From positions 558,001 to 622,000 of the forward strand of contig NZ_CP130322.1 of assembly GCF_033025475.1 (NCBI RefSeq): a stretch of DNA of 64,000 nucleotides. The letters are read 5' to 3'. Each line of letters begins with the position of its first letter. Position 1 is the first letter of the stretch. The DNA is from Sphingomonas sp. C3-2. Lineage in GTDB: Bacteria; Pseudomonadota; Alphaproteobacteria; Sphingomonadales; Sphingomonadaceae. This document shows, piece after piece, positions 26,304-36,113 of this stretch. The translations under genes and the position numbers were made by a program. The notes under the pieces were generated by a model that was given only the letters and a program-made list of their open reading frames with translations, had not been told where the DNA came from and did not search any database.

Positions 26304-27401
26304 CTATCGCGCGGCCATGATGGGTACCGCTCCGCTCATCGCGTTTCGCTGATTTATGTCGGTCATCACAAGAATGACATCGGGCATTTCAAAATTCACG
26401 CGGTATCTGCCTCTCTTTTCAAAGCGCGGGAGGCTTCGAAACTGAGGTCGCGCCAAGCCGGTAAAGCTATATATACTGTCCGCACCAACGGCCCAGACCG
26501 TGTCTCCCGATCGCGCCAAGCCAAAGAATGGCACCGTGTTCAATATATCATCTTCCTCGCTCGCCTTCTGGACAGCCGGCTGAGGCCCCAGCGGCTTAAA
26601 ATACAGCCGCCGAACATTCGTGCCGCACACCTCTACAATGCGGCCATGGGACGATATGTGAACCAACCCAATCGCCGCGACCACGCAACCTGGCTTCGAC
26701 GGCGACGCGACAAGTGCATTTACCGGATCACATTCGGTATTGAGTGGACCACCGCAAAGCGCACCAGAATGATTGCTTTCGATAATTTGGACCGTCCCGT
26801 CACTGCGGCTTATACGCCTCAGCCCACCGCCCCATTCACCGTCGTTGAAACCCACCCAGATTGAATCATCGGCAATCAGAGCCGTTCCGAAAGAGAATAG
26901 CGATTTCAATTCCGGCTTCAGCCTGACTTCCCGAATCCGCTCGCCCTCCATTTCAAGCAAACGGCGATTGGTGATGAGGGAGACGCCTCCCCTATCAGAC
27001 GAACAGGCAAGCGCCTCCAGCCGCTCATTTTCAACCGCGACCGACGCCATGATTTTCCACGTCGATTGCAATCGACGCTGCACCGACCATGCGCCCTTCC
27101 CCGTTTCAACCAACGTGACCAGTTGTCCATCGGATCGGCAAATTTCCAATGCCTTACCACCAAGCTCCACACGCTTTGGCAGAGCCTCATTGGGTTTCAG
27201 GGAAACAAGCGTCCCATCACTGTGCAACACCCAAAGTTGACCGTCCGCAAATACGGCGCGGCTAATATCGATCCGTTCGCCCGTGCCGCCATCCGTGTAA
27301 GCCGCCTGACGGGACAGGAAATAAGCGGCGACGGCAATGCACCCGACAACAGCAACCGCTGTTCCCAAAGCAAGCCAGGGACGGCGCAACAAACTCGGCA
27401 T
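26304..27401 (-). CDS. membrane-anchored protein of unknown function, AT-rich gene
   Basis: This 365-residue protein has one N-terminal transmembrane anchor (about 9-30, LALGTAVAVVGCIAVAAYFL) after a short basic tail, so the rest probably faces the periplasm. The body is strand-rich with repeated W/F-x-hydrophobic and G-D-x-V segments suggestive of a beta-propeller, but no clear family is recognised. The start at 27401 (MPSLLRRPWL) was chosen because the upstream codons belong to the DUF885 gene antisense or overlap region. G+C is conspicuously lower than in its neighbours (26 of 60 bases in 26341-26400). It ends 55 nt from the convergent VanZ-like gene. Origin by transfer is plausible. Confidence 0.7.
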   Translation of the reverse strand: MPSLLRRPWLALGTAVAVVGCIAVAAYFLSRQAAYTDGGTGERIDISRAVFADGQLWVLHSDGTLVSLKPNEALPKRVELGGKALEICRSDGQLVTLVETGKGAWSVQRRLQSTWKIMASVAVENERLEALACSSDRGGVSLITNRRLLEMEGERIREVRLKPELKSLFSFGTALIADDSIWVGFNDGEWGGGLRRISRSDGTVQIIESNHSGALCGGPLNTECDPVNALVASPSKPGCVVAAIGLVHISSHGRIVEVCGTNVRRLYFKPLGPQPAVQKASEEDDILNTVPFFGLARSGDTVWAVGADSIYSFTGLARPQFRSLPRFEKRGRYRVNFEMPDVILVMTDINQRNAMSGAVPIMAAR

Positions 27402-27403
27402 CC

Positions 27404-29143
27404 CTAAAACACCGCCCGCCCATCGCCGCCGAGCATCATCTGCCGAACGAGCGGAATGGGCGGCCCGCCATAGCCAAGGAAGCGATTGTGGAATTCCTTC
27501 CATGCCTTGCGGCCTCCATTTTGCGTGGTCCAATCGTCGCGCAGCTTGCGGATCATGAGCTTGCCGAGCGTGTAGTTCAGATAGGCCGGATCATAGGTGC
27601 CGCGCGCCGCCTGCTGGCGGGCATTGCCCTCATCCTGATAGCATTGCTCGATGAAAAGCTTGCGCGCGCCCTCCTGGCTGAGCGTGCCCGAATGCAGCCC
27701 GATCGCCGAAACGAAGCGGCAATTGCGCAGAAGCGCATTGGAGAGTTGGCCGACATGGGTTTCAGCATCGCCTTCTCCCAGCCCCGCATCCCACATCATC
27801 TCCTCGGTATAATGCGCCCAGCCCTCGGCATAGGCATAGCCAACGAACACCTTGCCAAAGAGCGACTTTGCCCGGTTGGCATGGAGGAAATTGAGGAAAT
27901 GGCCCGGCCACACCTCGTGCACCGAGGTGAACAGCAGATCCTTTTCCCCCGGAATATAGGCCTGTTGCACGGCCGGGCTCCATGCCGGATCGGGCGGCGA
28001 GATATAGAAAACCGAGGGCAGGCCTTTCTCATAGGGCCCGGGAATATCGATATAGGCCGAATTCTGCCGGTTATAGGGCGGTGATTCCTCGACCAGCGCC
28101 TCTTCGGCGCCTGGGATCGAGACGATATCCTTGTCGATCAGGAACTGTTTGAGCATCGGCAACTGCCGGCGCGCGCCGGCAACCGGGCCGCCCTCGGGCT
28201 TGTCGGCATTCAGCTTTACCATGCAGTCGGCAATGCTGGCGCCGGGCGCGAATGTGTCGCACGCCGATTTCAACGCGGCCTGATTACGGCGCAGATCAGC
28301 CCAGCCGATGCGTTCAAGTTCAGCAACCGGGGTATCGACCCGCTCGGTCGCGTATAGCATCCGCTGGAACCGGTCCTTGCCCAGCGCGAAATCCTGCGTC
28401 GCGTCCTTGCGGCCGCTTTCCAGCCAGACCGCCAGTTCCTGCATCGCCTTCGATGCAGCCCCCGCTGCCGTGTCGAATTCGCGCTGCAGTTCAGCGTTCT
28501 TGACCGATGCGAACGCCGCCTTGGCATCACCGACATAATAGCCCGCCAGCCCCTCAAAACCCGCCTTGCCGTAATCGATGAAGCTCAATGGCATCGGGGT
28601 GCGCAGATTGGCGCGGATCTGTGCCGCCGCGGCGGGCACGTTGCGTGCAAAGGCGATGAACGCCCTCATCCGCGTTTCGGCATCGGCATAGGGCCGCGCA
28701 ATATAGACATTGGGGTCCAACCCGGCGCCCAGATAAAAGGCGGGGTTGTGGTGCGGCTGATCGGCATCGCTGAGCCAGAAAAGCTGCCCTTCGGCCACGG
28801 CGATCAGATAATCGCGCTCGAAGCGCTGCGGTTCGGTCAGCGCCTTGGCATCGAATTTGCGCGCATCGGCGATCGAACGCTTCAGGAAATCGGCCTGAGC
28901 GGCAAGCCCTTCGGCACTCCAGTCGGGCAGCTTGCCGTCAAACTCATGGCGCCCCTGATATACGGCGAAACCGGGGTTTTGGACGAAATAACCATCGATG
29001 AAGCGCGAGACGAAAGCATCCCATTCACGCTGGTTCAGCGCTTCAGCTTCGACATCGGCCGCGTTTCTGTTTTCAGGCGCGCAGCCTGTGGCGGCAAAAA
29101 GCGCGCAGGCCGAAGCCGCCGCCAAAAGAGCCCGTCGAACCAT
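27404..29143 (-). CDS. DUF885 family lipoprotein, putative metallopeptidase
   Basis: This 579-residue protein begins with a lipoprotein signal peptide ending in A-T-G-C21, so it is probably anchored in the outer or inner membrane facing the periplasm. The DUF885 signature includes HEVWPGHF, an HExxxxH zinc-binding pattern typical of this peptidase-like family, followed by GYAYAEGWAHYTEE. Substrates are unknown. The ATG at 29143 was selected for the signal peptide; the frame remains open upstream but is antisense to the exporter gene. The stop lies 3 nt before the start of the AT-rich gene. Confidence 0.85.
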   Translation of the reverse strand: MVRRALLAAASACALFAATGCAPENRNAADVEAEALNQREWDAFVSRFIDGYFVQNPGFAVYQGRHEFDGKLPDWSAEGLAAQADFLKRSIADARKFDAKALTEPQRFERDYLIAVAEGQLFWLSDADQPHHNPAFYLGAGLDPNVYIARPYADAETRMRAFIAFARNVPAAAAQIRANLRTPMPLSFIDYGKAGFEGLAGYYVGDAKAAFASVKNAELQREFDTAAGAASKAMQELAVWLESGRKDATQDFALGKDRFQRMLYATERVDTPVAELERIGWADLRRNQAALKSACDTFAPGASIADCMVKLNADKPEGGPVAGARRQLPMLKQFLIDKDIVSIPGAEEALVEESPPYNRQNSAYIDIPGPYEKGLPSVFYISPPDPAWSPAVQQAYIPGEKDLLFTSVHEVWPGHFLNFLHANRAKSLFGKVFVGYAYAEGWAHYTEEMMWDAGLGEGDAETHVGQLSNALLRNCRFVSAIGLHSGTLSQEGARKLFIEQCYQDEGNARQQAARGTYDPAYLNYTLGKLMIRKLRDDWTTQNGGRKAWKEFHNRFLGYGGPPIPLVRQMMLGGDGRAVF

Positions 29144-29299
29144 CGCCTCAGCCTCCCCTGTCCAACCCTCTGTCTTTGCCCGATCTTTGCACCGCGAAAA
29201 GCGACATGCCATGGCCATTCGACGAACGACGTCGGCGAATTTGTTCGTTGCAAGCTTTCCTCGGTTGAAACGGCGGTTTTTGCGGGCATAGAAGACCGC

Positions 29300-30583
29300 G
29301 TGGAAAAACAACGTCATCCCCTCGCCTACCGCGATTTCGCCTGTTACTTCACCGCGCGTCTCACCAGCACGCTGGCGCAGATGGCCATGGTGATCGTCAT
29401 CGGCTGGCAGGTGTACGACATCGCCCGTACCCAGCTTGGCATGTCCCCCAAGGAAGCCGCCTTTCAGCTTGGCTTGATCGGCGTGGCACAGTTCGTGCCA
29501 TTGTTGCTGCTCACGCTCGTCGTCGGCTGGGTGGCCGACCGGATGGATCGCCGCTGGATCGCGCGCGGGGCCGTGGCGCTGGAGGCCGGCTGCGCGCTCG
29601 CGCTCGCCTGGATGACGCACAACGGCACGGTCAGCCTGCCCGCCCTGTTCACGGTCGCCGCCCTTCTGGGCGTCGCACGCGCCTTTGCCAGCCCCGCGCT
29701 GCAGGCGCTTGCTCCCAATCTGGTGCCCGCCGCCGTGCTGCCCACTGCGATCGCGATGAGCTCGATTGCGTGGCAGACCGGATCGGTGTTCGGCCCGGCA
29801 ATGGGCGGCTATCTCTATGCGCATGATCATGCGCTGTCCTATTGGGTCAGCACCGCGCTGTTCGCCGTCGCCTTTGTCGCGTTGACGCTGGTGCGGCCTG
29901 TCCCGATCCCCAAGATCCAGAACACCGCCAAACCATGGCAGCAGATGATCGACGGGCTGCGCTATGTTCGCCAGAACCGGCTGGTGCTGGGCGCGATCTC
30001 GCTCGATCTCTTCGCCGTCCTGCTGGGCGGCGCGACCGCGATGCTCCCCATCTATGCGCGCGACGTGCTGCATGTCGGCGCCGAAGGGCTCGGCCATCTG
30101 CGCGCGGCCCCGGCGGTGGGTGCGGTACTGATGGCGCTGTGGTTCTCGTGGCGGCCGCTGCGCAATGATGTCGGCGTGAAGCTTCTTATTGCCGTTGCCA
30201 TTTTCGGGCTTGCGACCGCGATTTTCGGCATGTCGCGCACCATGCCCCTGTCACTTGCCATGCTCGCCCTTCTGGGCGCAGCCGATATGCTTTCGGTTTA
30301 TGTCCGCCAGTCGCTGATCCAGCTTTACACGCCGGATTCCATGCGCGGCCGCGTGGGTGCGGTGTCGACGCTGTTCATCTCGGGATCGAACGAACTGGGC
30401 GAAGCGCGCTCTGGATTCCTCGCGGCGCTGGCCGGCCCGGTCACCGCAACGGTTGCAGGCGGCATCGGCGCAATCGCGATTGCGGCGCTGTGGGCGCGCT
30501 GGTTCCCAGAACTGCGTCTTGCGCGTACATTCTCGCAACCTGACCATCTTGACGATTTGCCTCTGAAGGAGAACGCGAAATGA
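29300..30583 (+). CDS. MFS exporter, EntS-like (MFS_3 type)
   Basis: This 427-residue protein has twelve transmembrane helices and resembles the EntS/MFS_3 group: [22 protein letters not shown] near the start, [15 protein letters not shown] and the C-terminal [20 protein letters not shown]. Members export siderophores or drugs. The start is GTG at 29300 with AGAAGA upstream; no ATG gives an adequate N-terminus. Its stop overlaps cysK (ATGA), which ties its translation to cysteine synthesis and might hint at export of a sulfur metabolite, though this is only inference. Confidence 0.85.
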   Translation: MEKQRHPLAYRDFACYFTARLTSTLAQMAMVIVIGWQVYDIARTQLGMSPKEAAFQLGLIGVAQFVPLLLLTLVVGWVADRMDRRWIARGAVALEAGCALALAWMTHNGTVSLPALFTVAALLGVARAFASPALQALAPNLVPAAVLPTAIAMSSIAWQTGSVFGPAMGGYLYAHDHALSYWVSTALFAVAFVALTLVRPVPIPKIQNTAKPWQQMIDGLRYVRQNRLVLGAISLDLFAVLLGGATAMLPIYARDVLHVGAEGLGHLRAAPAVGAVLMALWFSWRPLRNDVGVKLLIAVAIFGLATAIFGMSRTMPLSLAMLALLGAADMLSVYVRQSLIQLYTPDSMRGRVGAVSTLFISGSNELGEARSGFLAALAGPVTATVAGGIGAIAIAALWARWFPELRLARTFSQPDHLDDLPLKENAK

Positions 30584-31500
30584 AGGCCAATTCGATCCTG
30601 GAGACGATCGGCAATACCCCCCATATCCGGGTGCAGCGGCTGTTCGGGCCGGCCGAAGTCTGGATCAAGTCGGAACGCAGCAATCCCGGCGGGTCGATCA
30701 AGGACCGTATCGCGCTTTCGATGATCGAGGCGGCAGAGGCATCGGGCGAACTGAAGCCCGGCGGCACGATCGTTGAGCCCACCTCGGGCAATACCGGCGT
30801 CGGCCTTGCAATGGTTGCGGCGGTGAAGGGCTATAAGCTCATCCTCGTCATGCCCGAAAGCATGTCGCTCGAGCGCCGCCGCCTCATGCTGGCTTATGGC
30901 GCCAGCTTCGATCTCACGCCCAAGGAAAAGGGCATGAAGGGCGCGATCGAACGCGCCAGCGAACTCGTTTCGCAGATGCCCGGCTCGTGGATGCCGCAGC
31001 AGTTCGAAAACCCCGCCAATATCGATGTGCATGTGAAAACCACAGCGCAGGAAATCCTGAAGGACTTTCAGGATGCCCCGCTCGACGCGCTCGTCACCGG
31101 GGTGGGCACCGGCGGCCATATCACCGGCACCGCCGAGGTGCTGAAAAAGGCATGGCCGAACCTCAAGGTCTTCGCGGTCGAACCGACGCTGTCGCCCGTG
31201 ATCTCGGGCGGCCAGCCGGGCCCGCACCCGATTCAGGGCATCGGCGCCGGCTTCATCCCGGCCAATCTGCACACCCAGCTGATCGACGGCGTGATTCAGG
31301 TGGACCCGGCCGATGCCAAGGAAATGGCACGCCGCGCCGCACGCGAGGAAGGCATGCTCGTCGGCATTTCGTCCGGCGCGACGCTGGCCGCCATCGCCCA
31401 GAAGCTGAAAGAACTGCCCGAAGGCAGCCGTGTGCTCGGCTTCAACTACGACACCGGTGAGCGCTATCTTTCGGTGCCGGACTTCCTGCCCGAAAGCTGA
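30580..31500 (+). CDS. cysK: cysteine synthase A (O-acetylserine sulfhydrylase)
   Basis: This 306-residue PLP enzyme makes cysteine from O-acetylserine and sulfide. PLP binds K41 in [11 protein letters not shown], and the TSGNTGVG loop and [10 protein letters not shown] phosphate-binding loop are present. Length and [10 protein letters not shown] favour CysK over CysM. It overlaps the exporter upstream (ATGA), and the SleB-type gene begins 4 nt downstream. Confidence 0.95.
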   Translation: MKANSILETIGNTPHIRVQRLFGPAEVWIKSERSNPGGSIKDRIALSMIEAAEASGELKPGGTIVEPTSGNTGVGLAMVAAVKGYKLILVMPESMSLERRRLMLAYGASFDLTPKEKGMKGAIERASELVSQMPGSWMPQQFENPANIDVHVKTTAQEILKDFQDAPLDALVTGVGTGGHITGTAEVLKKAWPNLKVFAVEPTLSPVISGGQPGPHPIQGIGAGFIPANLHTQLIDGVIQVDPADAKEMARRAAREEGMLVGISSGATLAAIAQKLKELPEGSRVLGFNYDTGERYLSVPDFLPES

Positions 31501-31504
31501 AGGG

Positions 31505-32662
31505 TTGGACGCCGCTTCACTTTTCGGTGAAGAGCCGCCACGCGCCGATCCACTGGCAAGGGCGCTGATCCTTGCCTTTGGGATCGGCACGGTGGCGGCG
31601 GGCTGCGCGGTTGCCTGGGCCGATCCACCCGCGCCTCCCCGCCTCCACAGCACCGCGCGGGCCGCGCCGCTTCCCAAACTCAGCGCGCCGCCCCCGGTAG
31701 AACCGCTCGAAGTGCGCGACCTGACACCTGCCGAGGCCGTCGCATTCAACGCGACGATCCCCTTTTCAACCGCCCCCAACCCGGCTGCCCGCCCGTTCAA
31801 GCTGGCGGTCACCGGCGTGGAACGCGAACGCGCCACCGACTGTCTTGCCGCCGCCATGTTGTACGAGGCGGGTTCGGGCGATCCGCCCGGCCAGCGCGCC
31901 GTGGCGCAGGTCGTGCTCAATCGGCTACGTCACCCGGCTTTTCCGAAAACGGTGTGCGGGGTCGTGTTCGAGGGCGCGGAGCGGACAACGGGGTGCCAGT
32001 TCACCTTCACCTGCGACGGCGCCATGGCCCGCCTGCCCGCACCCGATATGTGGGATCGTGTCCGCACGCTGGCGGCCAAGATTCTGAACGGCGAAGTCTA
32101 TCGCCCGGTCGGCCACGCAACCCATTATCACACCGACTGGGTCGTTCCCTATTGGAGCGACAGCCTCGACAAGATCACCGCCGTCGGCACGCATCTTTTC
32201 TTCCGCTGGCAAGGCTGGTGGGGAACACCCCCCGCCTTTCGCCGCCAGTATGACGGGCCGGAGCCGGAAATCGCGAAGCTCGCAGCGCTTTCACCCGCCC
32301 ATGCCGGCGCCGTGCAATTGGCGGATACGGGGACGACGGGCCTGGTCCCCGCCAGCGTACCGCGTGCGATGACGATCATCGATGGCAGCTTCATCGCCAC
32401 GCTTGATCAGTCCGCCTTGCCCGAAAGCTTCGAAAGCCTGGCGCGCGAAACCTGCGGCACGCGCAGCTATTGCAAGTTCATGGGGTGGACCGATTCCGCC
32501 CAGGTGCCCGGCGCGTTGCCGCTGACCAACGAGGCGATGGCCGCGATGTCGTTCAGCTATCTGCGCGATGAGAAGACGGGCTTTGAAAAGGCGCTGTGGA
32601 ACTGCGCCCAGTTCAAACGCGCGGAGCCGGGCCAATGCATGAAGCCCCGCGCGCTGGGCTGA
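31505..32662 (+). CDS. SleB/CwlJ-type cell wall hydrolase
   Basis: This 385-residue protein has a signal-anchor (about 19-39, RALILAFGIGTVAAGC) and a Hydrolase_2 domain (about 105-230) beginning CLAAAMLYEAGSGDPPGQRA with the catalytic glutamate in YEAGSG. SleB/CwlJ domains act as lytic transglycosylases in spores; in Gram-negatives they remodel peptidoglycan in the periplasm. The TTG at 31505 was taken because the membrane segment would be lost from later starts; the earlier in-frame ATG (31430) lies inside cysK. The C-terminal 150 residues match no domain I know. Confidence 0.78.
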   Translation: MDAASLFGEEPPRADPLARALILAFGIGTVAAGCAVAWADPPAPPRLHSTARAAPLPKLSAPPPVEPLEVRDLTPAEAVAFNATIPFSTAPNPAARPFKLAVTGVERERATDCLAAAMLYEAGSGDPPGQRAVAQVVLNRLRHPAFPKTVCGVVFEGAERTTGCQFTFTCDGAMARLPAPDMWDRVRTLAAKILNGEVYRPVGHATHYHTDWVVPYWSDSLDKITAVGTHLFFRWQGWWGTPPAFRRQYDGPEPEIAKLAALSPAHAGAVQLADTGTTGLVPASVPRAMTIIDGSFIATLDQSALPESFESLARETCGTRSYCKFMGWTDSAQVPGALPLTNEAMAAMSFSYLRDEKTGFEKALWNCAQFKRAEPGQCMKPRALG

Positions 32663-33076
32663 TCAGACGGACAAGAATTCGCCAATCGGCCGCGGCCGGC
32701 GGTGGTTGTCGATCGCAACGAAGGTAAAGATCGCCTGCGTCACCCGGTGTTCGGAATCGCCGTGGCGATCGCGCGCCCAAGCCTCCACCGCGATCCGCAT
32801 CGAGGTACGGCCCACCTTGACCAGCCGGGTATAGACCGACACCTCGTCACCAACGAAAACGGGCTGGTGAAACGCCATGCCCTCGACCGCGATCGTCACC
32901 GCGCGCCCGCGCGCCAGGCGCGACGCAACCGACGACGCAGCAAGGTCCATCTGGCTCATCAGCCAGCCGCCGAAAATATCACCATAGACATTGGCATTGG
33001 CCGGCATCGCGGTGACGCGCACCGTCGGAGCGCCCTCGGGCTTCTCGTTGCTGGAAAAACTGTTTTCTTCAGACAT
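32663..33076 (-). CDS. acyl-CoA thioesterase, YciA-like hotdog fold
   Basis: This 137-residue hotdog protein carries the YciA signature: PANANVYGDIFGGWLMSQMD with catalytic Asp in GDIFGGW, then VEGMAFHQPVFVGDEVSVY. It should hydrolyse short to medium acyl-CoA thioesters in the cytoplasm as a hexamer. The start at 33076 (MSEENSF) was chosen; 33091 (MKVAS) is possible. It ends against the convergent SleB gene with no gap. A TTGGCT/TATTTA pair around 33124-33152 is a candidate promoter. Confidence 0.85.
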   Translation of the reverse strand: MSEENSFSSNEKPEGAPTVRVTAMPANANVYGDIFGGWLMSQMDLAASSVASRLARGRAVTIAVEGMAFHQPVFVGDEVSVYTRLVKVGRTSMRIAVEAWARDRHGDSEHRVTQAIFTFVAIDNHRRPRPIGEFLSV

Positions 33077-33203
33077 GGACGCAACTTTCATTAAACTGCC
33101 GCGCACAGATTGCTGCAACGCAGCATAAATACGCAAGCGCAACTTTCAGCCAAGCGCATAACTGAAACGCAAGCATGGTTCTGCGCCAGAAATAGACCGA
33201 TCC

Positions 33204-33241
33204 AAAACGAAAAGCGGGGCCGGTATCGCTACCCGCCCCGC
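33204..33241 (-). terminator. intrinsic terminator of the acyl-CoA dehydrogenase gene
   Basis: On the minus strand the arms GCGGGGC and GCCCCGC (33235-33241 and 33214-33220) enclose an inner GGTA/TACC stem with a four-base loop. The hairpin is followed by a T-rich tail TTTTCGTTTT (33213-33204). It begins 26 nt after the acyl-CoA dehydrogenase stop and separates that gene from the thioesterase. Confidence 0.85.
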
Positions 33242-33266
33242 GTTTGCAGAATGGTTTTTCAGCGCC

Positions 33267-35060
33267 TCAGAATGCCTCGACCGGCAATGCCATCAGCGAA
33301 TCGGCACCGCCCTCAATCTTGCGGCGCAGCGCACCTGCATCGGGCAACATCCGCTCGCCATAGAAACGCGCCGTCACCAGCTTTGCTTCGTAATAGCCCT
33401 TGTCAGCGGGATCGCCTGCCAGCGCGGCGGATGCGGCCTTCGCCATACGCAGCCACATCAGCCCGACCGAAACGATGCCCAGAATATGCATATAGGGCAC
33501 CGCTGCGGCCCCGGCATTATTGGGGTTCGCCATCGCGTTCTGGAGCAACCACATCGTCGCCGCCTGCAACTCGCCATTGGCCTTTTCCAGCCGCTGCGCG
33601 AAATCGGCCAGCTTCTCGTCGGCCTTGGCGGCGGCGACTTCCTCGCCCACGAGCTTGAAAAATGCCTGGACCGCGCGGCCGCCGTTCATCGCAAGCTTGC
33701 GTCCAACAAGGTCCATCGCCTGGACGCCGTTGGTGCCTTCATAGATCATCGCGATCCGGGCATCGCGGACATATTGCTCCATGCCCCATTCGCGAATGTA
33801 GCCATGGCCGCCATAAACCTGCTGGCTGTTGGTGGCGACGTCATAGCCCTTGTCGGTGCCATAGCCCTTGATCACCGGGGTCAGCAGCGAGATCAGGTCG
33901 TCGGCCGCCTGCCGCTCTTCCTCGGTCTGGGCGTTGTGGCTGAGATCGACGAGCAGCGCGCCCCAGAGGAAGAGCGCACGCAGCCCCTCGGTCAGCGCCT
34001 TGCCCTCCATCAGCATGCGGCGGACATCGGGGTGGACGAACAGCATATCGGCCTTTTCCGCCGGATCGGCGGGGCCGGTCAGCGCCCGCCCCTGCCGGCG
34101 GTCCTTCGCATATTGCACCGCGTTCTGATGGGCGACCTCGGCCTGCGCCAGTCCCTGCAGACCGACTCCCAGCCGCGCGGCGTTCATCATGATGAACATC
34201 GCCGCCAGCCCCTTATTCTCCTCACCGACGAGGAAACCGGTCGCCCCGTCATAGTTCATGACGCAGGTGGCATTGCCGTGGATGCCCATTTTTTCCTCGA
34301 TCGAGCCGCAGCTGACCGCGTTGCGCGCGCCCAGCGAGCCATCGTCGTTCACCATGAACTTGGGCACGATGAAGAGCGAGATGCCCTTCACCGTGTCCGG
34401 CGCCCCCGCAACCTTGGCGAGGACCAGATGGATGATGTTGTCGGTCAGGTCGTGCTCGCCCGCCGAAATGAAGATCTTGGTGCCGGTGATCTTGTAGCTG
34501 CCATCACCCTGCGGTTCGGCGCGGGTGCGGATCATCCCCAGATCGGTACCGGCATGGGGCTCGGTCAGGTTCATCGTCCCGCCCCATTCGCCCGCGATCA
34601 TCCTGGGCGTATATTTCTCTTTCTGCTCCTGCGATCCCTTGGCCAGGATCGCCGAAACCGCGCCGAGGGTCAGTCCCTGATACATGGCAAAGGCCATGTT
34701 CGAACTGATCAGATATTCCTCGAACGCGGTGGAGACGACATGCGGCAGGTTCTGGCCACCAAATTCCTCGGGCATGCTCAGCGTCATCCAGCCGCCCTCG
34801 GCGAACTGGCGATAAGCCTCCTTGAAGCCCGCGGGCGTCGTCACGCTGCCATCGGCATGGCGCGTGCAGCCTTCCGCATCCCCGCTCTGGTTGAGCGGGA
34901 ACAACACTTCGGCCACGAACCGCCCGCCCTCGTTCAGCACGGCGTCGACGGTTTCGGGCGTCACATTCTCGAAACCGGGCAGATTGGCATAGCGATCCAG
35001 CCCGATCACCTCGTCGAGGATGAAGCGCGTATCGCGAACGGGCGCGGTGTAAATCGGCAT
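33267..35060 (-). CDS. acyl-CoA dehydrogenase (FadE-type, with C-terminal extension)
   Basis: This 597-residue flavoenzyme forms the trans-2 double bond in fatty acyl-CoA beta-oxidation. Three dehydrogenase domains run from about residue 40 to 460; the catalytic base is the glutamate in [14 protein letters not shown], and [13 protein letters not shown] is diagnostic. The extra 130 residues at the C-terminus are typical of the alphaproteobacterial 600-residue group. The ATG at 35060 ([10 protein letters not shown]) fits; upstream codons overlap merR. A MerR-type regulator lies 38 nt upstream on the same strand, and the terminator at 33204 ends the unit. Confidence 0.93.
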   Translation of the reverse strand: MPIYTAPVRDTRFILDEVIGLDRYANLPGFENVTPETVDAVLNEGGRFVAEVLFPLNQSGDAEGCTRHADGSVTTPAGFKEAYRQFAEGGWMTLSMPEEFGGQNLPHVVSTAFEEYLISSNMAFAMYQGLTLGAVSAILAKGSQEQKEKYTPRMIAGEWGGTMNLTEPHAGTDLGMIRTRAEPQGDGSYKITGTKIFISAGEHDLTDNIIHLVLAKVAGAPDTVKGISLFIVPKFMVNDDGSLGARNAVSCGSIEEKMGIHGNATCVMNYDGATGFLVGEENKGLAAMFIMMNAARLGVGLQGLAQAEVAHQNAVQYAKDRRQGRALTGPADPAEKADMLFVHPDVRRMLMEGKALTEGLRALFLWGALLVDLSHNAQTEEERQAADDLISLLTPVIKGYGTDKGYDVATNSQQVYGGHGYIREWGMEQYVRDARIAMIYEGTNGVQAMDLVGRKLAMNGGRAVQAFFKLVGEEVAAAKADEKLADFAQRLEKANGELQAATMWLLQNAMANPNNAGAAAVPYMHILGIVSVGLMWLRMAKAASAALAGDPADKGYYEAKLVTARFYGERMLPDAGALRRKIEGGADSLMALPVEAF

Positions 35061-35098
35061 GGTCTCTCTCCGAAGGGAATGTCTTTTTCTGAAGGGGC

Positions 35099-35527
35099 TC
35101 AGCGGTCTGCGCTGATATCGGCGTCTTCCACCGTCACCACGAAACGCGCGAGTTCGTCGATCGCGGCGTCGATATCGACGCGCTGGCGCTTGAGCAGATC
35201 GATCCGCGCCCGGCATTTCTCGATTGTCACACGGCGCTGTTCCTGCCGACCGTCGCCCAGATCATAGAGATCTATCATCTCGCGAATATCAGACAGGCTG
35301 AATCCGACCCGCTTGGCGCGGAGGATCCAGGCAAGCCGCGCGCGATCGCGCTTGGTATATATCCGCGTCGTCCCGCGGCGAACGGGGGAAATCAGCCCCT
35401 CATCCTCATAAAAGCGCAGCGCGCGGGGCGTAATTTCGAATTCCTCGGACAGGTCCGAAATCGAGTAGATATGCCGGTCCCGCACATCCGGCATATCGAT
35501 CGTTGCATGAGTCGATGTCTGGGTCAT
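35099..35527 (-). CDS. MerR family transcriptional regulator
   Basis: This 142-residue protein has the MerR winged helix (about 20-88, [26 protein letters not shown]) and a short C-terminal coiled coil without a cysteine-rich metal site. It resembles the LiuR/acyl-CoA-dehydrogenase-linked MerR regulators of fatty and branched-chain acid degradation in proteobacteria. It is transcribed together with the acyl-CoA dehydrogenase gene, and a set of alternating half-sites precedes its start, consistent with autoregulation. The inducer, perhaps an acyl-CoA, is not known. Confidence 0.88.
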   Translation of the reverse strand: MTQTSTHATIDMPDVRDRHIYSISDLSEEFEITPRALRFYEDEGLISPVRRGTTRIYTKRDRARLAWILRAKRVGFSLSDIREMIDLYDLGDGRQEQRRVTIEKCRARIDLLKRQRVDIDAAIDELARFVVTVEDADISADR

Positions 35528-35548
35528 GCCGGGCAGGCTATTTAACGC

Positions 35549-35582
35549 TCACGTTAACGTCAATATGTTGACGCTGCGTCAA
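35549..35582. promoter_or_regulatory. alternating CGTCAA/TTGACG half-sites, candidate MerR operator array
   Basis: The stretch contains the palindrome ACGTTAACGT (35551-35560), CGTCAA (35558-35563), TTGACG (35568-35573) and CGTCAA again (35577-35582). The last two form a perfect inverted repeat with a CTG spacer, which overlaps the stop codon of hisI. It lies 22-55 nt upstream of merR, where its promoter should be. Confidence 0.6.
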
Positions 35583-35953
35583 TCGACGCGAACAAGCCCC
35601 TCGCCCTCGATCCGGCGATAAAAGCAGCTGCGCTCGCCGGTATGGCATGCAGGGCCAGCCGCATCGGCGATCACCCAGATCGCATCCTGATCGCAGTCGA
35701 TGCGCATTTTAACGACGCGCAGAACATTGCCCGATGTCTCGCCCTTCATCCACAGCGATTGCCGGCTGCGCGACCAGAAATGCGCGATCCCCGTTTCCTG
35801 CGTCCTGGCCAGTGCCTCGGCATTCATATGCGCCAGCATCAGCACCTGCCCGTCGCCAGAATCGGTGACGACGGCGGTCACCAGCCCGTTGGCGTCATAT
35901 TTGGGATTGAGCGTTGCGCCCGTTTCACGATCGTCTGCCATGGCCTTGCGCAT
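35579..35953 (-). CDS. hisI: phosphoribosyl-AMP cyclohydrolase
   Basis: This 124-residue zinc enzyme opens the adenine ring of phosphoribosyl-AMP in histidine synthesis. Metal-binding residues are visible in DCDQDA and the cysteine pair in [14 protein letters not shown], and [16 protein letters not shown] is the family signature. No HisE domain is fused. The ATG at 35953 was chosen because GGTGGA stands six bases before it; 35941 (MADDRET) is possible. The terminal codons overlap the half-site array of merR. Confidence 0.92.
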   Translation of the reverse strand: MRKAMADDRETGATLNPKYDANGLVTAVVTDSGDGQVLMLAHMNAEALARTQETGIAHFWSRSRQSLWMKGETSGNVLRVVKMRIDCDQDAIWVIADAAGPACHTGERSCFYRRIEGEGLVRVD

Positions 35954-36113
35954 AATCGATCCACCGCCGCCGGGCACCCGATTTTTCGCGCAATCGTCAT
36001 GAAAATATGAGAGATTACACAGGGCCGCTGCGCAATTGCATGTCAAGAGGGCGACAAAGCCGAACGCACTGCCTATATGCGCCCCGAACGCTGCTGAGCG
36101 ACAGGCGAATCAC

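Noticed and set aside
29144-30097. Open frame extending the DUF885 gene 318 codons upstream
   Set aside because: It is antisense to the exporter gene and would bury the lipoprotein signal peptide inside the protein.
35542-35557. TTAA-N8-TTAA, looking like a CtrA site
   Set aside because: The CtrA consensus needs a seven-base spacer; here it is eight, and the bases are better explained by the CGTCAA/TTAACG half-sites.
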